Part shown: piece by piece, positions 26,080-35,847 of the stretch
Position numbering within the stretch: position 1 is the first letter of the stretch
Layout: every line of letters begins with the position of its first letter
The notes under the pieces: generated by a model
What the model was told of the DNA's origin: nothing
The model's database searches: none
What the model saw: the letters and a program-made list of their open reading frames with translations, nothing else
Source of the DNA: Janthinobacterium sp. 61
GTDB taxonomy: Bacteria; Pseudomonadota; Gammaproteobacteria; Burkholderiales; Burkholderiaceae_D
NCBI RefSeq assembly: GCF_002846335.1
Contig: NZ_PJMQ01000001.1
Location: 3,596,001-3,660,000, forward strand
Length of the DNA: 64,000 nucleotides
Direction: 5' to 3'
Position numbers and translations under genes: made by a program

Positions 26080-28092
26080 CTACTGTCCGGCCAGCGCCAC
26101 CACCGGATCGAGTCCCGACGCCTTGCGTGCCGGCATGAAGCCAAACATCAGCCCCGTCACCACGGCGCAGGCAAACGCGCCGGCGATGGCGCTCAGCGAA
26201 AAGATCACCGGCACGTCCCATACCAGCAGCAAGCCGGCCACCGTCACGCCGACCACGATACCGGCCACGCCGCCCACCACCGACACCAGCACGGCTTCGG
26301 TAAGGAACTGGCGCAGGATATCGCGCCGGCGCGCGCCCGTCGCCATGCGGATGCCGATTTCGCGCGTGCGCTCGCGCACCGTCATCAGCATCACATTCAT
26401 GACGCCGATGCCGCCCACCACCAGGGAGACGGCCGCGATCAGGCTGAGCATCATGGTCATGTTGTCCTGCGTCCTGGCTTCGGCGGCGATCGACGCGGCC
26501 GCGTTGCTGATGCCATAGTCGCGGATGCGGTGGCGCTCGAACATGGTGGCGTCGACTGCCGCCTCCACCTCGGTCACGCGCTTGACGTCGCTTACCGCCA
26601 TCACCGTGTACGTCGGCTCGCGCTGGCCGAAGACGCGGATGCCGGCCGTGGAAAACGGCAGCAGCAGCACGTCGTCTTCATCCTTCTCGCCCGTCAGCGC
26701 GCCCTTCGCGCTCATCACGCCGATCACCTGGAACGGCACGTTGCCGATCAGGATGCTCTGCCCCACGGGATTGGGCACGTCGGGCATCAGCTTTTCGGCC
26801 AGGTGCGCGCCCAGCACGGCCACGGTGGCCATCTCGCGCTCGTCTTCCTCGGTAAAGAAGCCGCCCTTGGCCACCGGCCAGGTCTGGATCTGCGGCAGGG
26901 CCGGCCCCGTGCCGCGCACATAGGTCTGCACGTCGAGGTTGCCGTGGCGTATCACCTTGTTGCCGGTGACATTCGGCAGCACGTGGGAAATACCCGGCAC
27001 ATCTTTCAGCGCATCGAGGTCGGCCAGGGTAATGCTGCGCCCGGGGATGCGCGAGCTTTCGCCGCGCGACGCCATGTACAGCAGATTCGAGCCGAAGGCG
27101 CCCAGCTGCGCCATCACCTGCTGGCGCGTGCCAAGGCCGATGGCCAGCATGACGATCACGGAAGCGACGCCGATGACGATGCCCAGCAGGGTCAAGCCCG
27201 TGCGGAAGCGGTTGATCCACAGCACACGCCAGGCGGCGCGCGCCGCGTCGAGCAATTCCGTGCCCAGCGACGCGCCCGTATCGTGGGCGGCGCGCGACAT
27301 GTCCAGCGGCGGCAGGGCCGTCGACGTGGCGGGGATGGCGACGGCGCCCGAGTCCGCGATGATTTCGCCATCGCTGATCTCGATCACGCGGCGCGCCTGG
27401 GCCGCCACCTTGCGGTCATGCGTAATCAGAATGATGGTGTGGCCCGCGTCGGCCAGTTCGCCCAGCAGCGCCATGACTTCGGCGCCGCTGCTGCTGTCGA
27501 GCGCTCCCGTCGGTTCATCGGCGAGGATGATGCGCCCGCCATTCATCAGGGCGCGCGCGATCGACACGCGCTGTTGCTGCCCGCCCGACAATTGATTCGG
27601 CCGGTGATCGAGCCGCTCACCGAGGCCCAGGCGCTTGAGCAGCGCTTCCGAGCGGGCGTGGCGGGCGGCGGCCGGCATGCCCGCGTACAGGGCCGGCACT
27701 TCCACGTTTTCGCGCGCCGACTCGGTGGCGATCAAATGGTAGCCCTGGAAGACGAAGCCGAAAGCTTCGCGTCGCAACCACGCCAGTTCATCAGGATTCA
27801 GGCCGGCCACGTCCTGGCCGGCGAAGCGGTAGGTGCCGTCGCTGGGACGGTCTAGGCACCCGAGCAAATGCATCAGAGTCGATTTGCCGGAACCGGACGC
27901 CCCCACGATGGCGACGAATTCGCCGGCGCCGATAGTCAAGGTCAGGCCGCGCAGCACTTCCACGGCCGGCGCGCCGTCATGGCCGCCGTAGCGCTTGCGG
28001 ATACCCTGCAAGGAAATCAAAGGCGTCAAGGGCGACGGCTGGTCCGGCTGCCCGGCTTGCCCCAGCGACGCGGCCTCGCTCATGGCACTCAT
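26080..28092 (-). CDS. macB: MacB-family ABC transporter (fused ATPase and permease)
   Basis: 670 aa. N-terminal ATPase domain (about 25-255): Walker [10 protein letters not shown], signature [15 protein letters not shown], Walker [13 protein letters not shown], switch His in LITHD. The membrane part has the MacB topology: one helix near 300, a large periplasmic domain (about 320-545) and three C-terminal helices including [28 protein letters not shown]. It works as a mechanotransmission pump with MacA and an outer-membrane TolC-like channel (none here). Substrates of the family are macrolides, peptides, toxins or siderophores. Adjacent iron genes make siderophore or peptide export a reasonable guess. 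Confidence 0.92.
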   Translation of the reverse strand: MSAMSEAASLGQAGQPDQPSPLTPLISLQGIRKRYGGHDGAPAVEVLRGLTLTIGAGEFVAIVGASGSGKSTLMHLLGCLDRPSDGTYRFAGQDVAGLNPDELAWLRREAFGFVFQGYHLIATESARENVEVPALYAGMPAAARHARSEALLKRLGLGERLDHRPNQLSGGQQQRVSIARALMNGGRIILADEPTGALDSSSGAEVMALLGELADAGHTIILITHDRKVAAQARRVIEISDGEIIADSGAVAIPATSTALPPLDMSRAAHDTGASLGTELLDAARAAWRVLWINRFRTGLTLLGIVIGVASVIVMLAIGLGTRQQVMAQLGAFGSNLLYMASRGESSRIPGRSITLADLDALKDVPGISHVLPNVTGNKVIRHGNLDVQTYVRGTGPALPQIQTWPVAKGGFFTEEDEREMATVAVLGAHLAEKLMPDVPNPVGQSILIGNVPFQVIGVMSAKGALTGEKDEDDVLLLPFSTAGIRVFGQREPTYTVMAVSDVKRVTEVEAAVDATMFERHRIRDYGISNAAASIAAEARTQDNMTMMLSLIAAVSLVVGGIGVMNVMLMTVRERTREIGIRMATGARRRDILRQFLTEAVLVSVVGGVAGIVVGVTVAGLLLVWDVPVIFSLSAIAGAFACAVVTGLMFGFMPARKASGLDPVVALAGQ

Positions 28093-29276
28093 AACTGGAA
28101 CCTGCTGGCGCCGCTGCTGGCCGGCTGCTCGCCCGTGACCAGCAATTCGCCTTCGCGCAAGCCTTGCAGCACTTCCGCGCTAAGGCGGTTGCGCACGCCC
28201 ACGGTGACGGAGCGCGTATTGACCTTGCCGTCCGCATCCATCACACGGGCCGTGAACTGCCCCGGCTTGGCGCCTTCCTCGGTCGATGGTTTCAGCGCCG
28301 GCAAGGGCACGGCCAGCACATTCTTCGCCGCGGCCGTGACAAACACCACTTGCGCCGTCATCTGCGGCATCAGTTCGCCATCGGCGTTATCCACGTCGAA
28401 CAGCACTGTATACAGGATCACCTTGCTGGTCGACGGCGCCAGGGCCGTGCCAGCGGCGGAACCACCGGGCACCGGCGGGGCCGGCAGCACTTGCCGCACC
28501 TTGCCGCTCCAGCGCCGCTGGTCGCCGCCCAGGGTGGTGAAGTACACGGGCATATCCGGGCGCACGCGACGCACGTCCGCTTCCGACACTTCCGTCCATA
28601 CCGTCATGGCCGACAAATCAGCAATGCGCAGGATGTTCGGCGTCTGGTACGTGGCGTTCAGGGTTTGCCCTTCTTTCGCGTCCAGGCCCACGACCTTGCC
28701 GGCCATCGGCGCGTAGATGCGCGTATAGCCGAGGCGCGCCTCGTCCGCCTTCAGGCTGGCCTGGGTCTGGTCGATCTGCGCCTTCAGGTGGTCGATCTTG
28801 GCACCGGCCGAGGCCAGGGTGGCTTCGGCCGTTTCCAGGTCGGCCAAAGGCGTCGAGTCGAACTTGGCCATCTGCTTCTGGCGCACGTGCTGCTGGCCTG
28901 CCAGGCGGTGCTGCGCCTGCTGGTCGGCCAGCTGCGCGCGCAATCCCGCCAGGGCGGCGCGACCCGCGTCGACCGTGGCTTGCTGCACGCTGGGGTCGAT
29001 CTCGGCCAGCAACTGGCCTTTTTCCACGGCGCTGCCAGGCTGCACGTGCAGGCGCGTGATCTGGCCCGACACCTGCGCGCCCACGTCGACATAGGTTTGC
29101 GGCTGCAGGGTGCCGATGGCCGTCACGCTGGCCTCGATATTGCCGCGCTTGACGGGCGCCGTGTCGAACACGGTTGCAGGGCCCCGCGTGGCCCACAGTG
29201 CACCGGCGCCCAACAGCGCCAGCAAGACCGCACCGCCCAGGATGCGGGCGCGGCGGGAAGGCAGGCGGGCCGCCAT
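28089..29276 (-). CDS. macA: MacA-type periplasmic adaptor protein
   Basis: 395 aa membrane-fusion protein. N-terminal anchor helix (about 8-28), lipoyl halves [19 protein letters not shown] and [19 protein letters not shown] flanking an alpha-helical hairpin (about 85-165, Gln/Ala-rich coiled coil), then beta-barrel and membrane-proximal domains. It would join MacB to a TolC-type channel. The stop overlaps the macB start (ATGA). Confidence 0.92.
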   Translation of the reverse strand: MAARLPSRRARILGGAVLLALLGAGALWATRGPATVFDTAPVKRGNIEASVTAIGTLQPQTYVDVGAQVSGQITRLHVQPGSAVEKGQLLAEIDPSVQQATVDAGRAALAGLRAQLADQQAQHRLAGQQHVRQKQMAKFDSTPLADLETAEATLASAGAKIDHLKAQIDQTQASLKADEARLGYTRIYAPMAGKVVGLDAKEGQTLNATYQTPNILRIADLSAMTVWTEVSEADVRRVRPDMPVYFTTLGGDQRRWSGKVRQVLPAPPVPGGSAAGTALAPSTSKVILYTVLFDVDNADGELMPQMTAQVVFVTAAAKNVLAVPLPALKPSTEEGAKPGQFTARVMDADGKVNTRSVTVGVRNRLSAEVLQGLREGELLVTGEQPASSGASRFQL

Positions 29277-29367
29277 CAGGAAGCCGCCTTCAATACATTA
29301 AAAAAATCAAACGGTGTCGCCTGGCGTGAAAAGTACATCGGTCTATCCTTGAAAATGGCGGTGAACA

Positions 29368-29709
29368 TCACCGCAGGAACGTTACAAGACCTGCCAGCGC
29401 GGCGACGGCTGCCAGCAGGGAACTACGCAACAGCAATCGGGGGGCATACGGTAGCAGCAGGGCCACCGGCAGCGCTCCCGCGCCGATGAATCCCAGCCAG
29501 GCGACGACGCCGACGGTGGCGCTCCAGCCGGCCACGCAAGGCCAGATGGCCAGCGCCAGCAACAGCGCGCCGGCCAGTTGCAGCGCGCGCCGCACGTTCG
29601 GCGCCGCGTCCCTGCCCCAGACCTGGCCATGATGGCGGTCCATCGCCAGCGAGAGGCTGGCCATGCCCGCATACGACAGGCCCAGCGCACACAGGATGGT
29701 ATTGATCAT
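29368..29709 (-). CDS. DUF3325-type small membrane protein of iron-uptake operons
   Basis: 113 aa with four predicted helices. The MASLSLAMDRHHGQVWG segment after the first helix is the DUF3325 hallmark. The start at 29709 overlaps the PepSY gene stop (ATGA). The trio DUF3649-PepSY-DUF3325 recurs behind TonB siderophore receptors in proteobacteria, which supports an accessory role in reductive release or transport of siderophore iron; biochemistry is not established. Confidence 0.82.
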   Translation of the reverse strand: MINTILCALGLSYAGMASLSLAMDRHHGQVWGRDAAPNVRRALQLAGALLLALAIWPCVAGWSATVGVVAWLGFIGAGALPVALLLPYAPRLLLRSSLLAAVAALAGLVTFLR

Positions 29710-31409
29710 GACTGTCCTTCCGTAGTGACTTGCAGGCTGGCCGATGGTGCCGGGCCTTCCTTGGCCGCAGCCTTCCTGGCCGGTTTTTCCTTGCGCGTGT
29801 GGACTTTCCACGCGCCCCATCCAGCCAGCAGGCCGAAGGCCATGCTGCCCAGTTCCACGCCCGCGCTTTCCCAGTCGCCGCGCACGACCTGCGCCACCAG
29901 GTTGTCGCCCGTGCTCAGTACATTCAGGACGGGCAGCAGCAGGCACAGGGCGGCCAGCAGGCACAGTTGCTCGATCCACGCGCGCTTTTCCGCGCGCAGG
30001 CAGGCGTGCACCAGCATCAGGAACCAGACGCCGAAGAAGGCGCGCACTTCCCAGCCGGCGCGGTGCTCGAGGCCGACGGGGATCAGGCGGTTGGCCCACA
30101 GGAAGCCCACGCAGGCGATGGACAGGCCGGCAATCGCCGCTACGTTCAGGCATGCGATGACGCGGTACACGCGCTGCGTGTAGGCGCCGAACTCGCCGCC
30201 GGCCTTCTGGCGCCGCTTGACCAGGAACAGGATGGCGCCCGTGCCCATCATGGCCGTGCCGGCCAGGCCGCAGAAGAAGTACAGCCAGCGCATCGGCGTG
30301 CCGCCGAAACCGACCATATGCAGGTTCGACATGACGGAGCGCGTCAAGCCGGCGCCGCCCGTGTCCGACTTGCCCGGCAGGCGTACGGCGACCTGTTCGC
30401 CCGTGGCCAACGCATAGCAGGCCCTGCCCGTATTGGCACTGAGGCGCATGAGCAATTCCGTATCTTCATTCCAGCCATACATGCAGACGCGCATGGAGGC
30501 ATCGTTCGGATTGTCCAGCACCACGGCGCGGATTTCCTGGCCGATGGCCTGCTCGGCGCGCAGCGCGAACGATTCCAGCGCGGGAATGGCCAGCGGCTGG
30601 CCAATGCGCTCAGGCTTGCCCGCATCGTTCCAGTCGGCCAGGAAGGCCTTCTTGGGATTGTCCATGCCGTATTGCGCCACCACGGGGGCCGGCACATAGT
30701 CATCGCTGAAAAATGCCAGGCCTGTGTAGGCGATCATGAACTGGAACGGCAACGTCAGCACGGCCACCGCGTTGTGCGCGTCGAGCCACGAACGCTGGCC
30801 CTTGGCCGGGCGGAAGGTAAAGAAATCCTTGAAGATGCGCTTGTGCGTGATGACGCCGCTCACCAGCGCCACCAGCATGATCATGGTGGTGATGGCGACG
30901 ATCCATACGCCGATGCGTCCCGCGTGCAGCTCGTAGTGAAAATCGACGAAATGGTGGCCGCCGATGGTTTCCCGTTCCGTTGCCTCGCGCGCATGCTCGA
31001 TGACGGCGCCCGTCAGCGGATCGAGGTCCGCCGAGCCATAGCCACCGCTGGGCTGGAACCAGTAGGCGGACAGGCCGTGGCCGGGACGCTGCACGGGCCA
31101 GATTTCCCACATGTCCGCCTTCGGATGCTCCTTCGCCATGAAGTCGAGCGCCAGTTCCAGGCGGTGCGCGCGGTCCGTGACCTTGGGCAGCGGCGGATCG
31201 TTTGCGTGCGCCGCCTCTTCCAGGGCGTGTTCAGGCGTCATCCAGTGGCCGATCGGGTCGTCGAAGACGGCCAGGGTGCCGGTCAGGAAAATGGCGAACA
31301 GCAGCCAGGAAATCCACAGGCCGCTCCAGGTATGCAGCCAGGCCATGGCCTGGCGCAAGCCGCCCTGCTGTGGCGTCTTGAGCACTTTATCTACCTTGAC
31401 GGCGTTCAT
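29706..31409 (-). CDS. PepSY-associated transmembrane protein (iron-regulated membrane protein)
   Basis: 567 aa. The first helix carries WLHTWSGLWISWLLFAIFLTG with conserved His and Trp. A periplasmic PepSY region follows, then HHFVDFHYELHAG, further helices with paired His (LDAHNAVAVLTLPFQFMIAYTGL and SNLHMVGFGGTPMRWLYF), and a C-terminal helix cluster. Such PepSY_TM proteins include ferric-siderophore reductases of the FoxB/PiuB type that may bind heme via these histidines. It sits between DUF3649 and DUF3325 with overlapping ends and follows the siderophore receptor. Confidence 0.88.
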   Translation of the reverse strand: MNAVKVDKVLKTPQQGGLRQAMAWLHTWSGLWISWLLFAIFLTGTLAVFDDPIGHWMTPEHALEEAAHANDPPLPKVTDRAHRLELALDFMAKEHPKADMWEIWPVQRPGHGLSAYWFQPSGGYGSADLDPLTGAVIEHAREATERETIGGHHFVDFHYELHAGRIGVWIVAITTMIMLVALVSGVITHKRIFKDFFTFRPAKGQRSWLDAHNAVAVLTLPFQFMIAYTGLAFFSDDYVPAPVVAQYGMDNPKKAFLADWNDAGKPERIGQPLAIPALESFALRAEQAIGQEIRAVVLDNPNDASMRVCMYGWNEDTELLMRLSANTGRACYALATGEQVAVRLPGKSDTGGAGLTRSVMSNLHMVGFGGTPMRWLYFFCGLAGTAMMGTGAILFLVKRRQKAGGEFGAYTQRVYRVIACLNVAAIAGLSIACVGFLWANRLIPVGLEHRAGWEVRAFFGVWFLMLVHACLRAEKRAWIEQLCLLAALCLLLPVLNVLSTGDNLVAQVVRGDWESAGVELGSMAFGLLAGWGAWKVHTRKEKPARKAAAKEGPAPSASLQVTTEGQS

Positions 31410-31687
31410 GCGGCACCTCGCGACAGCAGCATGCCCATGCCGCCGCAGACGATGGCCGGCAGCAGCATGCCTAGCCAGGCGCGGCGCAGGTCTTGCACGG
31501 CAAAGACCCAGATCACGGCGCAGGTATACACAACAAAGGCGCTCAAGGTGGCCGTCAGCACAGCTTCGGCGCGCGACAGCGGCAGCACGGCAGACAGCAG
31601 CACGGCTACGCCGGACGTGAGGGCATAGCCGCCAAAGACGGCGGCAAGCACGCGCGAGAACAACATCATGTTGGCCGATTTCATCAT
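31406..31687 (-). CDS. DUF3649-type small membrane protein
   Basis: 93 aa with three hydrophobic segments. The N-terminal MLFSRVLAAVFGGYALTSG is the DUF3649 pattern. The ATG at 31687 is chosen because GGGAG lies 8 nt upstream; ATG at 31684 is also possible. The stop overlaps the PepSY start. Likely part of the siderophore locus transcript beginning with the TonB receptor (111 bp upstream). Confidence 0.8.
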   Translation of the reverse strand: MMKSANMMLFSRVLAAVFGGYALTSGVAVLLSAVLPLSRAEAVLTATLSAFVVYTCAVIWVFAVQDLRRAWLGMLLPAIVCGGMGMLLSRGAA

Positions 31688-31797
31688 CGCGGCGCTCCCT
31701 GCGGCATACGCGGCTTCACGCCATCGCGGGCCAGATTCAACTGCACATCCATAAGCCATGCATCCTTCATCAAGATAGATCATTCAAAAGTGATTAT

Positions 31798-33999
31798 TTA
31801 CAGTTTGTAGTTCAAGGTCAGCATCAGGTTGCGCGGCGCCCCCGCCAGATTGCCGAAGACATCGGAGTAGATGCTCTGGTAATAATGCTTGTCGAGCGCA
31901 TTGTTCACGTTCAGGCGCAACTCGGCGCGGCTGTCGATCTGCCACGCTGCGTTCAGGCCCAGGATCGCGTAGCGGCCCTGGCGCAGATGGTAGGTGCCGT
32001 CGCTCGACTCGGTCGCGCCCTGCCCGTACACCGAGGCGCCGATGCGCCAGCCCTGCGCCGCGCCGGACAGGCGGTAGCTGGTGGCCAGCTTGAGCTGCTG
32101 GCGCGGATAGCGGCTGTTGAAATCCTTGCCGATGTTGGCCGGATCGCTGTCGCGCGTAAATTGCGCCTTCACATAAGTAAAACCGGCCGACAGCTGCCAG
32201 TCGGGCGTCAGCGCGCCCGCCACGTCCAGCTCCACGCCTTCGCTACGCACTTCGCCCGACGCGCGCTGGCAATAGCCCCAGGTACTGCCCGGGCAAGGAT
32301 TCGGGCCAGCCAGGTCGTCCACGCCCCGGTTTTGCTGGCGGATCTGGAACACGGCCGCGCTGGCATTGAGCGCGCCGCCAAAGTATTCGCCTTTCACGCC
32401 CGCTTCATAGTTGGTGCCGCTGATCGGCTTCAAGGGTTGCGCATAGACGTCGGTGGCTGCCTGCGGCTGGAAGATCTCGGTCCAGCTGGCGTAAACGGAA
32501 TGCTGCTTGTCGAGGTCATACACAACACCGGCGTAGGGCGTGAATTCGCGCGCCACCGAGTAGCCGGCGTCGTCCTTGTACCAGCTCACACGCCCGCCCA
32601 GCACCAGCGACAACGGATCGGCCAGGCGCAGGCGCGTACCCGCATACACACCGCTTTGCTCGGTAACGCTGGCCGTGCCCCACTGCGCATAGTTGATGAC
32701 GGGGTGCGCCACGCTGCCCGCATCCCAGTGGTATGGGTCGATCACCGGCGCGGCCGCGCCCCAGCTGTACGGCGCCCAGCCGCCATAGCTGTTTTTCGAC
32801 GAACGGCGGTGGCTGGCGCCGACGGTCAGCTCGTGCTGGCGGCCAAACAGGCTGTAACTGCCGCTGGCATAGGCGTCGTAGCTGGTGTTCGCCAACTCGG
32901 CGCGGTAGCTTTGCGAATTGAAGCGCAAGGTGTCGCCGCGGCGGTTGATGCCGGAAAAGGTCGTGTCAATCTCGGGCGTCTTGCGCGTGGCTGCCAGCTT
33001 GGCCTTCCAGCCGTTGCCGAAGCGGTGCTCCAGTTCGGCGAAGAGGGTCTTGTCCGTCTGGCGCCAGTCATCGAAGTCGGTACCCAGATAAGTCGAGCGG
33101 GGCAAATTCAAAAAGCTGCCATCGGCAGCCGTCACCACGCCCGTGGTAACGCCGTCGTTATCGGTCTTGCGGTAGTGGGCGCCCACGGTCAATGTCGTGT
33201 CGGGGCGTAAATCAGCCTCGATGATGCCGTACAGCTGGTGATTGCGGCCATGCAGCACGTCGACAAAATCCTGCTTGTCCTGCAGCGTCACGACGATGCG
33301 CCCGCGCAGGGTCTTCGCTGCGTTGAGCGCATTGGCCGCATCGGCTTCCAGGCGGTAGTTGCTCCAGCTGCCGATGCTGGCCGAAAACGACGCTTGCGGC
33401 GTGGCCGTCGGGCGCTTGCGCACCATATTGATGGCTGCGCTGGGCGTGCCGCTGCCCGTCATCAAGCCCGTGGCGCCGCGCACCACTTCGATGCGGTCAT
33501 AGATGGCCAGGTCGTCATTATCGCCATTGAAAGTGCCATTCGCGCCCAGGCTGGTGGGCAAGCCATCGAACAGGATGTTATCCACGGGAAATCCCCGAGC
33601 GCTGAAACTGCCCGAATCACCCGTAAAGTTGCCTTTTTGCGTGACCAGGCCCGTGATCGACTGGACAGCGTCGTCCAGGGTCGTGATGCCCAGGTCATCG
33701 ATCTGCTGGCGCGTCAGCACGCTGACCGACTGCGGCGTCTCGCGCAGCGACAGATTCAGTTTGGTTGCCGTATTGCTCACGCCCGTCGTATAGGAACCGC
33801 TGCCTTCCGTTGTCGCATCGCGCCCTGCCGTGACGGACACGCCGAGCATGGTTTGCTCGGTGGCGGGAGCAGCAGGCGTGGCCTGCTGCGCCAGCGCCGG
33901 CAGGCTGGCGGCCAGGCACAAGGCGGCCGCCGCTTGCGCCAGCGGGCGCAGTGCGGAGTGAGACGATGGCAAACTGACAAAATGCAAAGCGTACGACAT
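31798..33999 (-). CDS. TonB-dependent siderophore receptor without a signalling domain
   Basis: 733 aa outer-membrane receptor. Signal peptide ends near LPALAQQ (about residue 38). The plug starts soon after, with SLRETPQSVSVLTRQQIDD, then AINMVRKRPTA, a barrel, and a C-terminal aromatic-type ending LMLTLNYKL. The start ATG at 33999 has AGGAA 6 nt upstream; a longer reading from 34140 is not supported. There is no N-terminal STN (secretin/TonB short) domain, although FecI/FecR genes lie directly upstream. A ferric-siderophore substrate is likely; identity unknown. Confidence 0.93.
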   Translation of the reverse strand: MSYALHFVSLPSSHSALRPLAQAAAALCLAASLPALAQQATPAAPATEQTMLGVSVTAGRDATTEGSGSYTTGVSNTATKLNLSLRETPQSVSVLTRQQIDDLGITTLDDAVQSITGLVTQKGNFTGDSGSFSARGFPVDNILFDGLPTSLGANGTFNGDNDDLAIYDRIEVVRGATGLMTGSGTPSAAINMVRKRPTATPQASFSASIGSWSNYRLEADAANALNAAKTLRGRIVVTLQDKQDFVDVLHGRNHQLYGIIEADLRPDTTLTVGAHYRKTDNDGVTTGVVTAADGSFLNLPRSTYLGTDFDDWRQTDKTLFAELEHRFGNGWKAKLAATRKTPEIDTTFSGINRRGDTLRFNSQSYRAELANTSYDAYASGSYSLFGRQHELTVGASHRRSSKNSYGGWAPYSWGAAAPVIDPYHWDAGSVAHPVINYAQWGTASVTEQSGVYAGTRLRLADPLSLVLGGRVSWYKDDAGYSVAREFTPYAGVVYDLDKQHSVYASWTEIFQPQAATDVYAQPLKPISGTNYEAGVKGEYFGGALNASAAVFQIRQQNRGVDDLAGPNPCPGSTWGYCQRASGEVRSEGVELDVAGALTPDWQLSAGFTYVKAQFTRDSDPANIGKDFNSRYPRQQLKLATSYRLSGAAQGWRIGASVYGQGATESSDGTYHLRQGRYAILGLNAAWQIDSRAELRLNVNNALDKHYYQSIYSDVFGNLAGAPRNLMLTLNYKL

Positions 34000-34112
34000 G
34001 AAAATTCCTGATGGTGGCGTCATGAGACGGTGAAAAACAGGCGCCCTACTCTGTAGGTGCCGCGAAAACGAAAAACGGGCAGCCGGATGGCTAAATATTT
34101 TTGCGCAGCGTG

Positions 34113-35102
34113 CTATGGCGCCGGTTCGACGCTGACCCAATACCGCGTGCGGCTGCGCACCTGCACCGGCAGCGAGTTGGGCAGCATGTTCAAAATGCGC
34201 TGGGTATCGGCCAGCGGGAATACCCCCGACAGGCGCAGCTGGGACACTGCCGGCGCGCAGTCGATCACGCCAGGGCGGTAGCGGGCCAGGTCGGCCAGGA
34301 AATCGCCCAGGGTCACGTCATCGACGATCAGTTGCCCGCGCGACCAGGCGGCCGCATACGCACCGATGGCGTGCGGCGCGTCAAGCGCGTGGCGGGAAAA
34401 TGCCACGCCCCGCCCTGCCGCCAGCAGCAAGGGTGCGCCGCCGCTGCGCAGGCGGACTTCAACGGCACTTTCAAACACCTCCACCCTGCTGTAGTCATCC
34501 TGCTGGCGCACGGCAAAGCGCGTCCCCAGCGCACGCACCTGGCCTTCGCGCGTAGCCACCACCAAAGGCGCGCCGCTGCCGGTGCCGTGACCGCTGGTGA
34601 TGAGGATCTCGCCGGCCAGCAGCTCGATCAGGCGGCGGCTGGCATCGAAACGCACGTTGACGGCCGATTCCGTATTCAGGCTGAGCACACCGCCATCGCC
34701 CAGCACCACCTCGCGCTGCTCGCCCGTTGCCGTGCGATAGTCGGCACGCAAGGCGCGCACGCCATCCCAGGCACCCGCTTTCGCGGCCAGCATGCCGCCG
34801 CCGGCCACCACGCCCAGCCACGCCAGCAACTGGCGCCGCTTGCCGTTGACGGCTTTCTGCTGCGTGCCTGCCAACGCCTGCGCGGCCGCACTGCGGTGCA
34901 AGCCGTTGAAGCGCTGCGACACCGCTTCGATATGCTGCCAGGCCCGTTCATGTTCCGGGTCTGCCCCGCGCCAGCGCTGCCAGGCGGCGTGTTCCGCTTC
35001 GCTTGCCTCGTCCGACATCAGCACGGTCAGCCACTCGGCCGCCTGCTGCTGCACGTCCTCGCCGATGGCCATCGGGCCTGCTGCCTCTGTCACCACGCTC
35101 AT
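34113..35102 (-). CDS. FecR-type anti-sigma factor / sigma regulator
   Basis: 329 aa. Cytoplasmic anti-sigma region at about 18-66 (QQQAAEWLTVLMSDEAS, then WRGADPEHERAW), one transmembrane helix at about 92-106, a periplasmic FecR domain (LNTESAVNVRFDASRRLIEL, GTRFAVRQ) and a C-terminal STN-like portion (FLADLARYRPG). FecR proteins hold an ECF sigma factor at the membrane and release or activate it when the outer-membrane receptor is loaded. Its start overlaps the sigma gene stop (ATGA). The missing STN domain of the adjacent receptor leaves its input unclear. Confidence 0.92.
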   Translation of the reverse strand: MSVVTEAAGPMAIGEDVQQQAAEWLTVLMSDEASEAEHAAWQRWRGADPEHERAWQHIEAVSQRFNGLHRSAAAQALAGTQQKAVNGKRRQLLAWLGVVAGGGMLAAKAGAWDGVRALRADYRTATGEQREVVLGDGGVLSLNTESAVNVRFDASRRLIELLAGEILITSGHGTGSGAPLVVATREGQVRALGTRFAVRQQDDYSRVEVFESAVEVRLRSGGAPLLLAAGRGVAFSRHALDAPHAIGAYAAAWSRGQLIVDDVTLGDFLADLARYRPGVIDCAPAVSQLRLSGVFPLADTQRILNMLPNSLPVQVRSRTRYWVSVEPAP

Positions 35103-35608
35103 GCTGGCAGTGAGAAAAACACCTGGCGGTTGGCACGCGTCAGGTATTGCTTGACCGAGCTGGCAGACACGTTCAGGCGCGCAGCGATCTCGGCATAGCT
35201 GAGGCCTTCGAGCTGCGCCAGCAAAAACGCCGTGCGCACGGGCGCTGGCAAGCCATCGAGGGCGGCATCGATTTCCTGCAAGGCTTCCAGCGCCAGCAAG
35301 CGATCTTCGGGCGCGGGCGCCACTTCGGGCGGCAAACAGGCCAGCGCCTCCAGGTAGGCGTCTTCCAGCACTTGCCGGCGGTAGCGGTGCGCCACCAGGC
35401 GCCGCGCGATGGTGGCGAGAAAAGGCCGCGCTTCGCGGATCTGCGGCGCCGCGCCGTTGGCCAGCACGCTGAAAAAGGTGTCTTGCGCCAGGTCCGCCGC
35501 GTCGCCCGCATTGCCCAGCTTATGCCGCAGCCAGCCCTGCAGCCAGCCGTGATGGCTGCTGTAGAGCGCGTGCAGGTCTTGTTGCTGGGCAAAATCGGCG
35601 GCCGACAT
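35099..35608 (-). CDS. FecI-type ECF RNA polymerase sigma factor
   Basis: 169 aa. Region 2 has HHGWLQGWLRHKLG and ADLAQDTFFSVL; region 4 has LPAPVRTAFLLAQLEGLSYAEIAARLNV and SSVKQYLTRA. This is the iron-starvation (FecI) group of ECF sigma factors, which turn on TonB receptor operons. A Fur box is located 44 bp upstream of the ATG. The sequence is close to the sigma part of the fused protein at 57001, suggesting paralogy. Confidence 0.93.
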   Translation of the reverse strand: MSAADFAQQQDLHALYSSHHGWLQGWLRHKLGNAGDAADLAQDTFFSVLANGAAPQIREARPFLATIARRLVAHRYRRQVLEDAYLEALACLPPEVAPAPEDRLLALEALQEIDAALDGLPAPVRTAFLLAQLEGLSYAEIAARLNVSASSVKQYLTRANRQVFFSLPA

Positions 35609-35651
35609 GGCATCCCTTTCCGGTCAAGCGCAGTGCGCCTGCGAATGTAAA

Positions 35652-35666
35652 TAAGAATTATTCTCA
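35652..35666 (-). promoter_or_regulatory. Fur box upstream of the FecI gene
   Basis: On the minus strand the sequence TGAGAATAATTCTTA fits the 7-1-7 Fur consensus TGATAATNATTATCA with two mismatches. It is 44 bp upstream of the sigma-factor start, so iron repression of fecI-fecR-receptor is expected. Confidence 0.7.
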
Positions 35667-35847
35667 TTTTAACCGTGTTTTTGGCTTTCATGCAATCGTG
35701 GCATTGGCAGAAATACCAACTAATTCAAAAGCAGGCGAACCGCCAGGCAGTGCAGCGCAAGACCGCCAGGGCCGCGCGATGGGGTAAAATGGCGCCCATC
35801 GTCCGGCTTGCGCCGCCCACTCCCAAGCTTTTCATTGCAGGTTCATC

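Noticed and set aside
26080..29276. MacAB as a macrolide resistance determinant
   Set aside because: The family is broad and sequence alone does not identify the substrate; the iron context makes another substrate at least as likely.
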